64,000 nt of DNA from an uncultured Parabacteroides sp. (GCF_902493135.1 NZ_CABUOD010000004.1:94064-158063), one strand, 5' to 3'. Shown: positions 9,274 to 18,391, counted from the first letter of the stretch. The notes: generated by a model not told the origin, from the letters alone. Translations and numbers: made by a program.

Positions 9274-10755
9274 TTATCGTCTCACGATCTTCTCAAATTC
9301 CGCATCGAGAGTCCGGTCATTGATGAAATCATAGAGGGTGACGCTACGGATATTATAATAGTAGTTCCAATAATCATACAGTTCCTGGATATGTTTCTGC
9401 TTTGCCTCATCCTTCGATTGTTGCGCGTCGTTCAAGTCCAGGATATTGATTTTTCCGATCATGAATGTCTCGATAGAAGTCTTGTAACGCTTCTCGGCGA
9501 TCGCATCGGCTTCCTGCGCGATCTCCAACTGGGCGGCCTGGTTGTTGAAATTTTCCACCAACAGGAAAATATCCTGGTTGAAACTGATCTCCTCCTGACG
9601 GATCTTGGACAACGTCACATCGCGGTTAGACTCGGCGACCTTCACTTTCCCCCGGCGCTTGCCCCAGTCGAGAATCGGTATCGTCATACCGACTTCGACC
9701 ACCTGGTTTCCTTTCAGCCGGTTATAAGCGGCATCAAACGTGTGGTCCTTTCCGGTATAACCGATCGTGGCGAAAAGGTTGATATTGCGGCGGTTTCCTT
9801 TAGCTGTCGCGACCTCATAGTCAGCTTCCAGCTGGCGACGACGAATATTCTTGGCGAACGAATTGTTTTCCTGCGCTTTTTGCAACACAACCTCATAGAT
9901 CATCCGCAGAGAAGGGGCGGACTCCGGCAGGATCGGCTCGATCACCTCCTGTTCGCTCAAACCCAAAAAAGCACGGAGCTGGAACATATGGGCATTGAGA
10001 CCGGACTGCGCCTCGGTCAGTTTTCCTTTCATCTGCAAGGCGGACAACTTCAACTGCATCAGTTCACTTTCGGAAATATGGCCGATCTTGCGCTTGGCAA
10101 CAGCTATCTCATACAGTTTATCGGCATTTTCGAGGTTCTGTCTGGCAATCTGCAAATTCTCATTCGCCAGCAGCAGATTAAAGAAATAGCCGATCGTGTT
10201 GATCGTTACCCCTTCAACGCTCTCGATATAAGCAGCTTTCGCTTCCTGGTAGCGGACAGGCTCGATGCGCCTTTTCCATTTCTGGTCGTTCACACCGAAA
10301 ATCGGCTGCGTGAGCGTCAACCCGATAGGCACGCTCATATATTCGTTAAAAGCCCCTTTTCCCAACTGTCGGTTGAAATCGAGGGAAGAGTTCAGCGATA
10401 TCTTACCACCGGTCAAGGCGATGTTCTGATCGATCGAAATCTCCCCGTTCAAGCCGAGCGAGTTATTCTGGACAAAGGTGTACGAACCGTCGGACTGCTG
10501 GTATTTGGAATACTGTTTGTTGTAAGCGGGAAGCGTCCCCTTGAAGTTGATCTCCGGCAACTGATCGGCGATATGCGTACGGTATTCCCAGTAAGCAGTC
10601 TTCAGTTCATTCAAGGCAACCGCAGCATCCACCGATTGCATTTGCGCCAGATGGATCGCTTCTTTGAGGGTCAGTCTGACTGTATCTTGTTCCTGCGCCT
10701 GCAATCCGGTACCCGACAACAGGAGAGAGATAATGACTATATAGATCTTTTTCAT
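9274..10755 (-). CDS. TolC-like outer-membrane efflux channel
   Basis: This 493-residue outer-membrane efflux protein has a signal peptide (MKKIYIVIISLLLSGTGLQAQ). The start at 10755 is chosen because the 26 in-frame residues upstream would precede the signal sequence and overlap the promoter. The mature protein has two long alpha-helical/coiled segments typical of OEP repeats (for example NLLLANENLQIARQNLENADKLYEIAVAKRKIG). It should form the exit duct for the HlyD/FtsX exporter encoded at 12-26 kb. A -24/-12 promoter (10783-10797) and an upstream conserved element (10842-10872) precede it. The regulator and kinase genes follow on the same strand. Confidence 0.93.
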   Translation of the reverse strand: MKKIYIVIISLLLSGTGLQAQEQDTVRLTLKEAIHLAQMQSVDAAVALNELKTAYWEYRTHIADQLPEINFKGTLPAYNKQYSKYQQSDGSYTFVQNNSLGLNGEISIDQNIALTGGKISLNSSLDFNRQLGKGAFNEYMSVPIGLTLTQPIFGVNDQKWKRRIEPVRYQEAKAAYIESVEGVTINTIGYFFNLLLANENLQIARQNLENADKLYEIAVAKRKIGHISESELMQLKLSALQMKGKLTEAQSGLNAHMFQLRAFLGLSEQEVIEPILPESAPSLRMIYEVVLQKAQENNSFAKNIRRRQLEADYEVATAKGNRRNINLFATIGYTGKDHTFDAAYNRLKGNQVVEVGMTIPILDWGKRRGKVKVAESNRDVTLSKIRQEEISFNQDIFLLVENFNNQAAQLEIAQEADAIAEKRYKTSIETFMIGKINILDLNDAQQSKDEAKQKHIQELYDYWNYYYNIRSVTLYDFINDRTLDAEFEKIVRR

Positions 10756-10782
10756 CGTAATAAATGTTTTGTCTTTCCGTTG

Positions 10783-10797
10783 GCAAAAGCTATGCCA
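10783..10797 (-). promoter_or_regulatory. Sigma-54 (-24/-12) promoter of the TolC-like gene
   Basis: On the minus strand this reads TGGCAT-AGCTT-TTGC, matching the TGGCAC-N5-TTGC consensus in all but one position with exact spacing. It lies 28 bp upstream of the ATG at 10755. Confidence 0.85.
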
Positions 10798-10841
10798 AAA
10801 AGATATACAACTGATTATCTGCAACATGTCCAAAACGATAG

Positions 10842-10872
10842 TGTCCGAAAATGAACAGTGTGTCCGTTTTTG
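10842..10872. promoter_or_regulatory. Putative activator-binding element 1 (upstream of TolC-like gene)
   Basis: The dyad TGTCCGAAAATGAACA (10842-10857) is followed by GTG and TGTCCGTTTTTG. Its first base is 45 bp from the outer base of the -24 box, exactly as in the two sister elements at 19294 and 25858. The dyad has the form TGTYC-N6-GRACA. It also lies in the divergent dgkA leader, so it could influence that gene. Confidence 0.8.
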
Positions 10873-10884
10873 AAGTATTATTTA

Positions 10885-10892
10885 TATCTTTG
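10885..10892 (+). promoter_or_regulatory. Candidate -7 box (TATCTTTG) for dgkA
   Basis: The sequence matches the Bacteroidetes housekeeping -7 consensus TAnnTTTG, 28 bp before the dgkA ATG at 10921. No clear -33 box is seen; the conserved activator element lies just upstream. Confidence 0.55.
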
Positions 10893-10920
10893 TCGCGTTC
10901 TCTCAAAAACAATAAATAAT

Positions 10921-11292
10921 ATGAAAAACAGCGGCTTCACTTTTCGTAAACGACTGGCCAGTTTCCGGTATGCATTCAATGGCATCCGTTTATTAATACA
11001 AAAAGAGCACAATGCATGGATACATTGTTTCGCAGCTATTTGTGTAGTTATAGCCGGCTTTTCTTTTGGTTTATCCAAGACAGAATGGGCAGCAGTCGTG
11101 ATCGTAATCGGAGCCGTATTATCGGCCGAAGCAGTCAATTCATCCATTGAATCATTGGCCGATCTGGTCTCACCCCAATATAACGAAGCGATAAAAAAGA
11201 CGAAGGACCTCGCAGCAGGTGCCGTTTTAATTATAGCAATAGCGGCAGCAATAGTCGGATTGATTATTTTTCTTCCTAAACTGGGATTTTAA
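10921..11292 (+). CDS. dgkA: Diacylglycerol/undecaprenol kinase family protein
   Basis: The 123-residue integral membrane kinase has three hydrophobic segments and the family core EAVNSSIESLADLV with its catalytic Glu, followed by NEAIKKTKDLAAGAV. Members phosphorylate diacylglycerol or undecaprenol at the inner membrane to recycle lipid carriers. The start at 10921 (MKNSGFTFRKRLASFRYAFNG) matches the family N-terminus and follows the -7 box; the longer frame from 10858 would run through the promoter. A PAP2-type phosphatase lies two genes downstream, so lipid-phosphate turnover is a shared theme. Substrate choice cannot be read from the sequence. Confidence 0.93.
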   Translation: MKNSGFTFRKRLASFRYAFNGIRLLIQKEHNAWIHCFAAICVVIAGFSFGLSKTEWAAVVIVIGAVLSAEAVNSSIESLADLVSPQYNEAIKKTKDLAAGAVLIIAIAAAIVGLIIFLPKLGF

Positions 11293-11324
11293 ATAACTAT
11301 TTAAAAGAATAATCCTTTATTTCA

Positions 11325-11354
11325 TTGTTTTACAATTCTCTTTGTTTATATTTG
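11325..11354 (+). promoter_or_regulatory. Candidate housekeeping promoter (TTGT-N18-TATATTTG)
   Basis: TTGT at 11325-11328 and TATATTTG at 11347-11354 fit the Bacteroidetes -33/-7 pattern. They precede the small gene at 11390. Confidence 0.6.
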
Positions 11355-11389
11355 TGCCATTATTAATTAAACATTAAAAACAGGAGATT

Positions 11390-11599
11390 ATGGCACGCAC
11401 AGTAAACTATCCGAAAAGAGCAGAGAAAATTAAAGAAATGATTGATGATTTAGTACAGGAAATGGGACATTCTCCACACAGAATGGCTAAAAAAAGCAAA
11501 ATTAAACTCATCGATATCGACTTTGAAAGCGCAGACCTTGTAACCTTAATGCAGGTACAAGCACGTATCAGCCGCATCATTCTTGAAAGAAGCAAATAA
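11390..11599 (+). CDS. Small conserved basic protein of unknown function
   Basis: This is a 69-residue, Lys/Arg/Ile-rich, probably helical cytoplasmic protein (MARTVNYPKRAEKIKEMIDD). It has no signal peptide, membrane segment or cysteine. It follows a good promoter match, has an AGGAG ribosome-binding site just before the ATG, and lies 22 bp upstream of the PAP2 gene, so the two are probably co-transcribed. I do not recognise a characterised family. Confidence 0.8.
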   Translation: MARTVNYPKRAEKIKEMIDDLVQEMGHSPHRMAKKSKIKLIDIDFESADLVTLMQVQARISRIILERSK

Positions 11600-11621
11600 C
11601 GCGAACCAGGCATATCTATAA

Positions 11622-12179
11622 ATGAAACGAATTCTTACCCTGATTTTCGTATTATTCGTTTGTTTATCGGGAAAAGCGCAGGAAGTTGAGATAAGCGGTA
11701 GCCGTAAGGCTGTCCGTACATCCGGTGATGTTTTGGCGTTCGTAACGCCTGTAGCGAGCCTGACCACCGTGTTGGTGTTGCAGGACTGGCAAGGATTGAA
11801 GCAAGGCGCTTTGGCAGGAGTTTCTACTATAGGTATGACATATGCTCTGAAATATCTGATCAAGAAAGAGCGTCCGGACGGCAGCGACAAACATTCGTTT
11901 CCTTCCATGCATACCTCGGTATCCTTTACAGGAGCAGCGTTTATCCAACGGCGCTACGGCTGGAAATGGGGAATTCCGGCCTATGCGATTGCCTCGTATG
12001 TAGGATGGAGCCGGACATATGCCAAGAAGCACGATTGGTGGGATGTGGTAGCGGGAGCCGCTCTCGGAGCCGGAAGCGCCTACATTTTCACCCGTCCGTT
12101 TACCGCGAAGCATAACCTGTCTATCAGCCCTGTTGCGAGCGATAAACATTTCGGCATCTATGCTTCCATGACATTTTAA
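11622..12179 (+). CDS. PAP2-family phosphatase
   Basis: This 185-residue protein has an N-terminal signal (MKRILTLIFVLFVCLSGKAQ) and the three-part PAP2 signature: KKERPDGSDKHSFPSMHTS (KX6RP-like motif, then PSMH for PSGH) and SRTYAKKHDWWD (SRX5HX3D). These enzymes remove phosphate from lipid phosphates, such as phosphatidic acid or undecaprenyl pyrophosphate, on the periplasmic side. It is short and has few membrane helices compared with classic six-helix PgpB, so it may be periplasmic or outer-membrane associated. It pairs with the 69-residue gene in a probable operon and is closed by a strong terminator. Confidence 0.9.
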   Translation: MKRILTLIFVLFVCLSGKAQEVEISGSRKAVRTSGDVLAFVTPVASLTTVLVLQDWQGLKQGALAGVSTIGMTYALKYLIKKERPDGSDKHSFPSMHTSVSFTGAAFIQRRYGWKWGIPAYAIASYVGWSRTYAKKHDWWDVVAGAALGAGSAYIFTRPFTAKHNLSISPVASDKHFGIYASMTF

Positions 12180-12185
12180 AAGAAT

Positions 12186-12226
12186 AAGCCCGGCCTCGCA
12201 ATCCCTGCGAAACCGGGCTTTTTTAT
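12186..12226. terminator. Terminator between PAP2 gene and permease cluster
   Basis: AAGCCCGG (12186-12193) pairs with CCGGGCTT (12213-12220), with inner TCGCA/TGCGA pairing, and is followed by a T-run. It separates the convergent PAP2 gene and the last permease gene. Confidence 0.88.
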
Positions 12227-12254
12227 AAAAAACAAATAGTGTCATTATCAATCT

Positions 12255-13547
12255 TTATTCATAATGCAGGGCCTCTGCCGGCGCCATCTTGGCTGCTTTA
12301 TCGGCCGGAAGCCAGATAGCCGCCACAATCACAACCGCCAGCAAAGCCCAGGTTAATAAATTGGTCAGGATAAAACGCAGGACGAGACGGTCGGGAAGAT
12401 ACCCCAGGTTGTTTTTCCCCTGTCCCAACGTATCGATCAAACCGAGATAGACAAACTGAGCCTCGATCAGCATAGCAGGCAGAACCACGACAGCCAGCAG
12501 GCAAAGCCCTTCCAAGATCAACATCTTCCGGATATTCGTACGTGTCGACCCCATCGCCATACGCAAGCCGACCTCATCACGCCGTACCCGAATACGATAC
12601 CAGAAAGTACCCATGACGCAAAGCATGATGTTGACCAAGAAGAATAGCATCATGCCGGTGCGTATCCGTACATCGCTCGTTTGTCCGAATGTGAAATCCG
12701 TTTCGGCATTAATCCGGTTATAGGATTTGATTCCTCTCAGGTAGAAGTTGCCTATACGCAGTTCACGGCTCATCGCATTCTTAAAGTCCAGAAGGAATCG
12801 CCCGTCCGACAGGTGCTCTCGACTGCGGATAGCAATCTCCATATTTGCTATATTATCGGGCTTTATCCGTTCCGGACGATAGAAAGCCAGCTGGGGACGT
12901 TCATAATCGAAGCGTTTAATATCTCCGATCGAACCTTTTACTACGAAATAATAGTCTTCCGGACTATTCGGACTCTCCAAGACCTCTCCCAACAGTTTCC
13001 CGTCCGGAAAAAAGGTTTTGGCAGCCAGATCACCGATTACGATCGCCTTGGGGTCCGACCAATCGAAATCTTCGACCGATACGGGCTTGCCATCCTGCGT
13101 CGTATGCCGGAATACCTTGAAGAAATCAGTCTGCGGGTCAAACATTATAGCCTGTCCGTTCCCCTCACGTGTCGTATCCCGACGGCTCCGGAACCAGTCG
13201 CCATAAAAGCTGCCTCCTCCGGGCGTGCTCCAACCGCTTAATACAGTCAGCGCTTCCACGTCTTTATACCGGCGAATCCGGTCAAGCACACGGTTATAAT
13301 TGTCAAGAAGCGCAGTCGAATCGCTTTCGCCCGGCTGATAGTCGGGATGTTCCGCAGGGAGCAAAGCCACATTCACTTGCCAGGTATGATCCAAGTCCCG
13401 GCAAGAAGACAGGCTCTTGTTATATTCGAGGACAAAGAAATAATCCACAATGTACCAAAGCAGGCAGAAAACCAGCAAAAGTTCTATTCCGATCCATAAG
13501 TTACTCCGCTTACGGTTCCATAACTGTTTAAATATATGTACTAACAT
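12255..13547 (-). CDS. FtsX/MacB-type ABC permease, B type, pair 4
   Basis: This 430-residue permease has one N-terminal transmembrane helix (RSNLWIGIELLLVFCLLWYI), a ~240-residue periplasmic MacB_PCD-like domain, and three C-terminal helices (FtsX domain) ending PAEALHYE. The start at 13547 (MLVHIFKQLWNRKRSN) aligns with the other B-type paralogues; the in-frame ATG at 13565 would overlap the upstream stop. It is last in a four-gene minus-strand run with gaps of 7, 23 and 13 bp. No ATPase is in this run, so it presumably uses the ATPase at 18.5 kb. Substrate unknown. Confidence 0.9.
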   Translation of the reverse strand: MLVHIFKQLWNRKRSNLWIGIELLLVFCLLWYIVDYFFVLEYNKSLSSCRDLDHTWQVNVALLPAEHPDYQPGESDSTALLDNYNRVLDRIRRYKDVEALTVLSGWSTPGGGSFYGDWFRSRRDTTREGNGQAIMFDPQTDFFKVFRHTTQDGKPVSVEDFDWSDPKAIVIGDLAAKTFFPDGKLLGEVLESPNSPEDYYFVVKGSIGDIKRFDYERPQLAFYRPERIKPDNIANMEIAIRSREHLSDGRFLLDFKNAMSRELRIGNFYLRGIKSYNRINAETDFTFGQTSDVRIRTGMMLFFLVNIMLCVMGTFWYRIRVRRDEVGLRMAMGSTRTNIRKMLILEGLCLLAVVVLPAMLIEAQFVYLGLIDTLGQGKNNLGYLPDRLVLRFILTNLLTWALLAVVIVAAIWLPADKAAKMAPAEALHYE

Positions 13548-13554
13548 AAAGCGC

Positions 13555-14856
13555 CTATTTTGCATTCAACGAATTAATAATCTGACGATGTGAAGCCCTC
13601 CAGGCAGGAACCAGCGCAGAAAGCAGGTTCAGCACGAAGCAGACGAACAACGCAATGCCGAACACCTGATAGTTCATCAGCATGCCGGGAGTAAAAACAA
13701 TATCCGCCCCTTCCGGCAAAGCATTGACAAAACTTGCCCCGATCTGCAGAATCCAGTCACTCGTAAGATAGATCAGCAGATACGAAAAAAAGAGTCCGAA
13801 CACTCCGCCCAGTATCGTGAACAGGAAGTTTTCCGAAATGATCTGTGTCATCAACGAGCCGACCGGAGCCCCGAAAGCCCTCCGCACGCCCATCTCCGAC
13901 AAACGCCTTTCCATACGCGAATCGGTCATGCCGGAAAGGCTGACAGACGGAACCAGCAGGAAGATCAGGATGATCAACCCGTATTGCAGGGCTACCAATC
14001 CGTAATCCGGACTGACGTTGCTCCAATACCGGAAGCAGGACTGCCAATAATAATCCGGTTGTCCCAATGCCGTAAAAGTACCTTCACCCAACGTCTTCCC
14101 GTAGCGTTCGGCATTTTCCTCCGCCTCCTTTTTCAGGGCTTTCAAATCCGTCCCCTCCGCAGCCAATATATAAGCCCTATAATCGCCTAATGCCCGAGTG
14201 TCGTTCCAACTGCTTCGCGACTTATACCCGTCGGCCACCGTATAGGGGAACCAGACCAAAGCATATGTCTTTTCCGTAACCAGCGAAGCATCTTTCACCA
14301 CGCCGCAGACCCGGTACTGCCGGAAATCGACCGAGATGGACTTGCCCACAGCATCGGTCGTACCGAACAGACGACGCGCCAGGCTCTCGGCAATGACTGC
14401 CGTCCGGATAGCCGATTGCTGGTCGGCATCGGTAAACGGTTTGCCACTCAAAAAGCGGAACTCAAAGACCTTCCAGAAGTCCGTATTCACGTACTTGACC
14501 GCCACCGGCAACTGTACCGGATCTCCATCCGGCTGCACCATGCATTCGCCATCGTCTCTTGAAATCAAGGCAATCGCCTCCACACCTTTCAAAGAGCCGA
14601 AGCAGGTGTTGATCATCTCCTCGGAAAGGGAACTGCTGGAGTTGGAACCGTTCTTATGTTTGACCATCCCGCTCTTGGCGACCAACATCCTGTCGCGGTT
14701 CGTCTCCGGATAGATATTGGCAACCTTCATGTAGAAGACGATCGACAGGACCATCACCATCGACACGGACAGCCCTGTCCCGACGATATAGATCAGGCTG
14801 AAGAGACGCTCCTGCCGGATCAGGTTCCAGGCTTGTTTGAGATAGATTTTTATCAT
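13555..14856 (-). CDS. FtsX/MacB-type ABC permease, A type, pair 4
   Basis: The 433-residue permease opens IKIYLKQAWNLIRQERLFSL, which aligns with the other A-type copies (xKQYLKQAxxxxKENR). It has a first helix, a periplasmic MacB_PCD-like domain with the family phrases NRDRMLVAKSG and AESLARRLFG, and an FtsX domain containing LSEMGVRRAFGAPVGSL. The RRAFGA segment resembles the coupling-helix region of MacB-type permeases. It is separated by 23 bp from the B-type gene upstream and by 7 bp from its B-type partner downstream. Confidence 0.9.
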   Translation of the reverse strand: MIKIYLKQAWNLIRQERLFSLIYIVGTGLSVSMVMVLSIVFYMKVANIYPETNRDRMLVAKSGMVKHKNGSNSSSSLSEEMINTCFGSLKGVEAIALISRDDGECMVQPDGDPVQLPVAVKYVNTDFWKVFEFRFLSGKPFTDADQQSAIRTAVIAESLARRLFGTTDAVGKSISVDFRQYRVCGVVKDASLVTEKTYALVWFPYTVADGYKSRSSWNDTRALGDYRAYILAAEGTDLKALKKEAEENAERYGKTLGEGTFTALGQPDYYWQSCFRYWSNVSPDYGLVALQYGLIILIFLLVPSVSLSGMTDSRMERRLSEMGVRRAFGAPVGSLMTQIISENFLFTILGGVFGLFFSYLLIYLTSDWILQIGASFVNALPEGADIVFTPGMLMNYQVFGIALFVCFVLNLLSALVPAWRASHRQIINSLNAK

Positions 14857-14879
14857 ACCATTTGTTTTTTAATTGACAA

Positions 14880-16148
14880 TTATTCATAGTGCAACGCCTC
14901 CGCCGGCTCCAACCGCGACGCTTTGCGGGACGGATACCAGGTTGCCAGGAAGATGATGCCGGCCAGGATTCCCCAGGTCAACAGGCTGACAACCAACAGA
15001 CGTCCGAAGGTCACCTTCATCACCACCGTGCTGAGCATATCGGCATAAGCCATGTTCAGGCAAAGCAGCAAAGCCGGAATGCTGACAATCGTCAGGATCA
15101 ACAACCCTTCGCCAACGACCAGTTGCCGGATCGTGCGACGGGAAGAACCAACTGCCATACGCAGCCCCAACTCGCCCTTGCGGCGGTTCACACGAAACCA
15201 AAACGTGCCGATCACCGCTAAGAAGACATTCACCAACAGGAAGGCATTCACTGCGATATTCAATCTCTGCCCGTTCACCTGCATCGTGTTGTCGAGGAAC
15301 TTCCTGCGGATATCCGGATAATACTGCACATCGGCCAGCCAGAAGTTGCCGGCAGCCAAACTCTGCTTCATCTCCGTCTTGAACGATGCCGCATAGTCGG
15401 ACGAGCCCGTTACACCGGAGCGAAGGCGGAAAGCGATCTGCATCTGCCCCAATTCCCGCTCGTCTGCCTCGTATAGATCTTTTTCCGTCAGGAGCGTAAA
15501 AACAACCGGACGGGGTTGGTCGAAACCCTGCTTCTTGATCGGAACTGTTATGCCGTTGACACGGTAGGTCGTGCTATCCCCTTTATTATCCCAAGCCAAG
15601 CGCTTGCCCTGCAAATGCGCACCATCAACGAGCTTCTCCTCCAACGTCCGGCTGACGACCCATCCGTCTGCCAAGGCATCCGCCAACCGGTCGGGAGAAC
15701 CTCCGTCAACGGCATGGATGCCGAATACCCGGAAATAATCCGGTGTGACCGTATAACAAAGGCTGTTGACTGCCGAGACCGTATCGTTCCAGCAAGTCCT
15801 GTTATTACTCGAATAATTAAAAGGCGCCGAATGCGGTCCGAAGAAAGCGACCGTCCCGACATCCGGGTGCATCTTCAGACGCTCGATAATACGAAGATAG
15901 TTTTTCCCGGCCTCTTCGCCGCCTTCCTGATCATCCACATAGGAAGCGCTGGTGCGCGGACGGACCGCCAAGGTGACCTTGCAGACATTATCAACCGAGA
16001 AGCCTTCCGGCTGCAAGGCGGTAATCCCCTGCATCAGGGTCGTATCGATCGACCACCAGAGCAGGATAAAGACGATCAGCAGTTCCATAAACACCCAGGC
16101 ATTGCTTTTGCCCTGGGCCTTGATCAGTTTGAGTATATGTTTAAACAT
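14880..16148 (-). CDS. FtsX/MacB-type ABC permease, B type, pair 3
   Basis: This 422-residue B-type copy opens FKHILKLIKAQGKSNAWVF and ends LEPAEALHYE like its paralogues. The first helix is FMELLIVFILLWWSI. A periplasmic domain contains VSRTLEEKLVDG, and the FtsX region contains KGELGLRMAVGSSRRTI. It follows its A-type partner by 13 bp. It is probably the heterodimer partner of the 16162-17502 product; the pairing is inferred from gene order. Confidence 0.9.
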   Translation of the reverse strand: MFKHILKLIKAQGKSNAWVFMELLIVFILLWWSIDTTLMQGITALQPEGFSVDNVCKVTLAVRPRTSASYVDDQEGGEEAGKNYLRIIERLKMHPDVGTVAFFGPHSAPFNYSSNNRTCWNDTVSAVNSLCYTVTPDYFRVFGIHAVDGGSPDRLADALADGWVVSRTLEEKLVDGAHLQGKRLAWDNKGDSTTYRVNGITVPIKKQGFDQPRPVVFTLLTEKDLYEADERELGQMQIAFRLRSGVTGSSDYAASFKTEMKQSLAAGNFWLADVQYYPDIRRKFLDNTMQVNGQRLNIAVNAFLLVNVFLAVIGTFWFRVNRRKGELGLRMAVGSSRRTIRQLVVGEGLLILTIVSIPALLLCLNMAYADMLSTVVMKVTFGRLLVVSLLTWGILAGIIFLATWYPSRKASRLEPAEALHYE

Positions 16149-16161
16149 GGCATTTCTCCGT

Positions 16162-17502
16162 TTAACCGTTTATAGCATCTATTATATTCACCCGTACGGC
16201 ACGCCAGACCGGTATCGACGACGACAGGAAGTTGAGCACCAAGCAGACCAAAAAGGCATACCCGAAGACCGGAAGGTTCAGCATCATCCCCGGAGTCAGG
16301 TCCATATTCGCCCCGCCCGTCATCATGACGAACACTCCCGGAACCAGCAACAGATTCCGGAAAAGCAGGATCAGCAGGTAAGAGAACAGCAAGCCGACCA
16401 ATCCTCCGGGCAGCATCAGCACCATATTCTCGATCAAAATCTGCATGAACAGCCCCGTCCTGCGCGCCCCGAAAGCTTTGCGCACGCCTAACTCGGCAAT
16501 GCGGTCCTGCATGTGGGAGGCGTTCAAGCCCGAAAGATTGATAGCCGGGACCAGCAGGAAGAGCAGGATCAGCAGGAAGAATACGAAATAGAGGACATTC
16601 ACTGGGTTCATCCCGTTTGCCCCGCTCGCCCCGCTCCCGATGCTTCCTCCTGCGAACTGGCTGACCACATGCCTGCCATGTGCTTCCAGGCCATTCATCA
16701 GCCGGATCTTCCCATCGCGCAAGGTCGAGTTGTAAAGCCGGATCTGCTCGTCCAGTTCATGCGCTACCTCTTCTTCGGAGACGCCGCGGGCAGGCAGGAT
16801 GCATCCTACCAGAAAGCCCAGCGATGCCTCCCGTTCGCTACTGCCCGTCTCCATAACGGTGGGAAGGCAGGAATAGGGGACCCACAAATCGGCAACGACC
16901 GCAGGAGTGATGTACGATACATCCTTCACCACTCCGCTCACGATATATTCCACATCATCCAGCAGGAAGGCCTGTCCCGACACATCCGTCCGCGAAAAGA
17001 GCTTCCTCGCCAGCGACGAAGAGATCACCGCACGGGGCACGGCAGACCGGAACTCCGCCTCGCCGAACGGGCGGCCGTCTACGAAGGTGAAGTCGAAAAT
17101 ACGCCAAAAGCCGTCGTTGGTCCCCATCATCACCACTTTGTAGGGATCGCCCGTGCCGGACAGCCGGGCATACGATTCGCCTGCCAATATCGACATGATC
17201 GTCGGGTCGGTCGTCACCGCCACCTCCTCGGCCGTTCGCAAGGACAGGAGGCATTCTTTAGCCGAGCGGGCGCTGAAAAAGAACGAGCTGTTGCTTTTAT
17301 CCTTCGCATATTCAAGGAAAGAGACATACAGCATCCGGTCGCGATGCACTTCGGGAGCCATATTGGCCGTACGTATATGATAGGCGATAGCCATCACCAT
17401 CACCATCGAGATCGCCAATCCCGTACCGATGATATAGACGGCACTGAAGAAACGGTTCTGCTTCATCAATTGCCAGGCTTGTCTGAGATATTGTTTATAC
17501 AT
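16162..17502 (-). CDS. FtsX/MacB-type ABC permease, A type, pair 3
   Basis: This 446-residue A-type copy opens YKQYLRQAWQLMKQNRFFSA and carries RDRMLYVSF, SSSLARKLFS and IAELGVRKAFGARRTG. It is the longest A copy, with an extra Gly/Ser/Asn-rich stretch (FAGGSIGSGASGANG) before the second helix. It is the first gene of the 12.3-17.5 kb run and is divergent from the HU-like gene at 17594. I find no -24/-12 promoter or TGTYC-N6-GRACA element in the 91-bp gap, unlike the exporter genes at 10.8, 19.2 and 25.8 kb. Confidence 0.9.
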   Translation of the reverse strand: MYKQYLRQAWQLMKQNRFFSAVYIIGTGLAISMVMVMAIAYHIRTANMAPEVHRDRMLYVSFLEYAKDKSNSSFFFSARSAKECLLSLRTAEEVAVTTDPTIMSILAGESYARLSGTGDPYKVVMMGTNDGFWRIFDFTFVDGRPFGEAEFRSAVPRAVISSSLARKLFSRTDVSGQAFLLDDVEYIVSGVVKDVSYITPAVVADLWVPYSCLPTVMETGSSEREASLGFLVGCILPARGVSEEEVAHELDEQIRLYNSTLRDGKIRLMNGLEAHGRHVVSQFAGGSIGSGASGANGMNPVNVLYFVFFLLILLFLLVPAINLSGLNASHMQDRIAELGVRKAFGARRTGLFMQILIENMVLMLPGGLVGLLFSYLLILLFRNLLLVPGVFVMMTGGANMDLTPGMMLNLPVFGYAFLVCLVLNFLSSSIPVWRAVRVNIIDAING

Positions 17503-17593
17503 ATATATAATGTATTAGTTTGGTAAATGCTGATTTATATTATTACCTTTTTTATTCTTACCTTTATCACCTAATCATTAAATCTGAACGATC

Positions 17594-18391
17594 ATGGACA
17601 AAGAATTACCTGAATCAGATATGAAGGTGAGGCCCGGTAAATTGTTTATCAAACTCAGCCAAAGCCAGCTTCCCGGCGTCGGCTCCTTTTATAGGGGGAC
17701 GATTCCTTCTCATCCTTGCATCTCCATTGAAGACATTGCCGACCGTGTTGTCTACAACCGTACGACCTATCGTCGCGAGTTGCTCATCTCCGTCTTCCGC
17801 ATAATGAGCGATGAAATCTACAATGCCATCGAACGAGGTTTCAATGTAGACTTCGGCTTCGGGAGGACGGAGTTAAACGTCCTCGGCCGTTTTACCACGC
17901 CTCTCGAACCGTTCGACCGTAAGCGTCATGCCATCCAGATCAATCTGCGCCCTTCGCCCCGCATGAACCAACTCGCCGCCTGGTTTCCGGTGGAAGTGAG
18001 AGGTTTCAACCCCAACGCTCCGCTTCCTGACGAAGTGAGCATCTTCCCTGATGCCTATGGCGGACAGGAAGAACGCGTCTTTTGCGAGATCCCCTCTACC
18101 CCCGTCAGCCCGCTTTTCATACATGGCCGGCGGATAAAAGTGATGGGCGACTTACCGGACGTCGGGTTGCATTTCACCCATGAGTTGACGGGCATAACTC
18201 ACTTCGTCGCTCCTAAGCAGATCTTCATCAACGAGGCTACCCGCCTTTGCTTCCTGCCTCCTGCTCCATTAGAGCCTGGTAAGTGGCGGGTAGAAATACA
18301 CAGCCAGTACACTCCTACCTACCACCTCTATAAGAAGGCACGAGTGGGGTCTGTCTCCTTTACCGTGCGTGATGCTACCTCACCAGGGTGA
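17594..18391 (+). CDS. HU-like DNA-binding protein with C-terminal Ig-like (DUF4469-type) domain
   Basis: The 265-residue protein resembles Bacteroidales HU/IHF-related proteins. An N-terminal HU-like region (residues ~10-120: CISIEDIADRVVYNRTTYRRELL, then FNVDFGFGRTELNVLGRF) is followed by a linker and a C-terminal beta-rich domain (~165-260). In that domain TPVSPLFIHGRRIKVMGD begins and SVSFTVRDA ends the DUF4469-like module. No signal peptide is present. It interrupts the permease cluster on the opposite strand. Its last codons form the first unit of a tandem repeat (18371-18458). The role is probably nucleoid or local DNA architecture; a link to the exporter is only positional. Confidence 0.8.
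   Translation: MDKELPESDMKVRPGKLFIKLSQSQLPGVGSFYRGTIPSHPCISIEDIADRVVYNRTTYRRELLISVFRIMSDEIYNAIERGFNVDFGFGRTELNVLGRFTTPLEPFDRKRHAIQINLRPSPRMNQLAAWFPVEVRGFNPNAPLPDEVSIFPDAYGGQEERVFCEIPSTPVSPLFIHGRRIKVMGDLPDVGLHFTHELTGITHFVAPKQIFINEATRLCFLPPAPLEPGKWRVEIHSQYTPTYHLYKKARVGSVSFTVRDATSPG

Noticed and set aside
9259..10854. Long open frame on the plus strand opposite the TolC-like gene
   Set aside because: It is the antisense shadow of a well-supported gene. It lacks a signal or family motif, and the true gene has a promoter and signal peptide.
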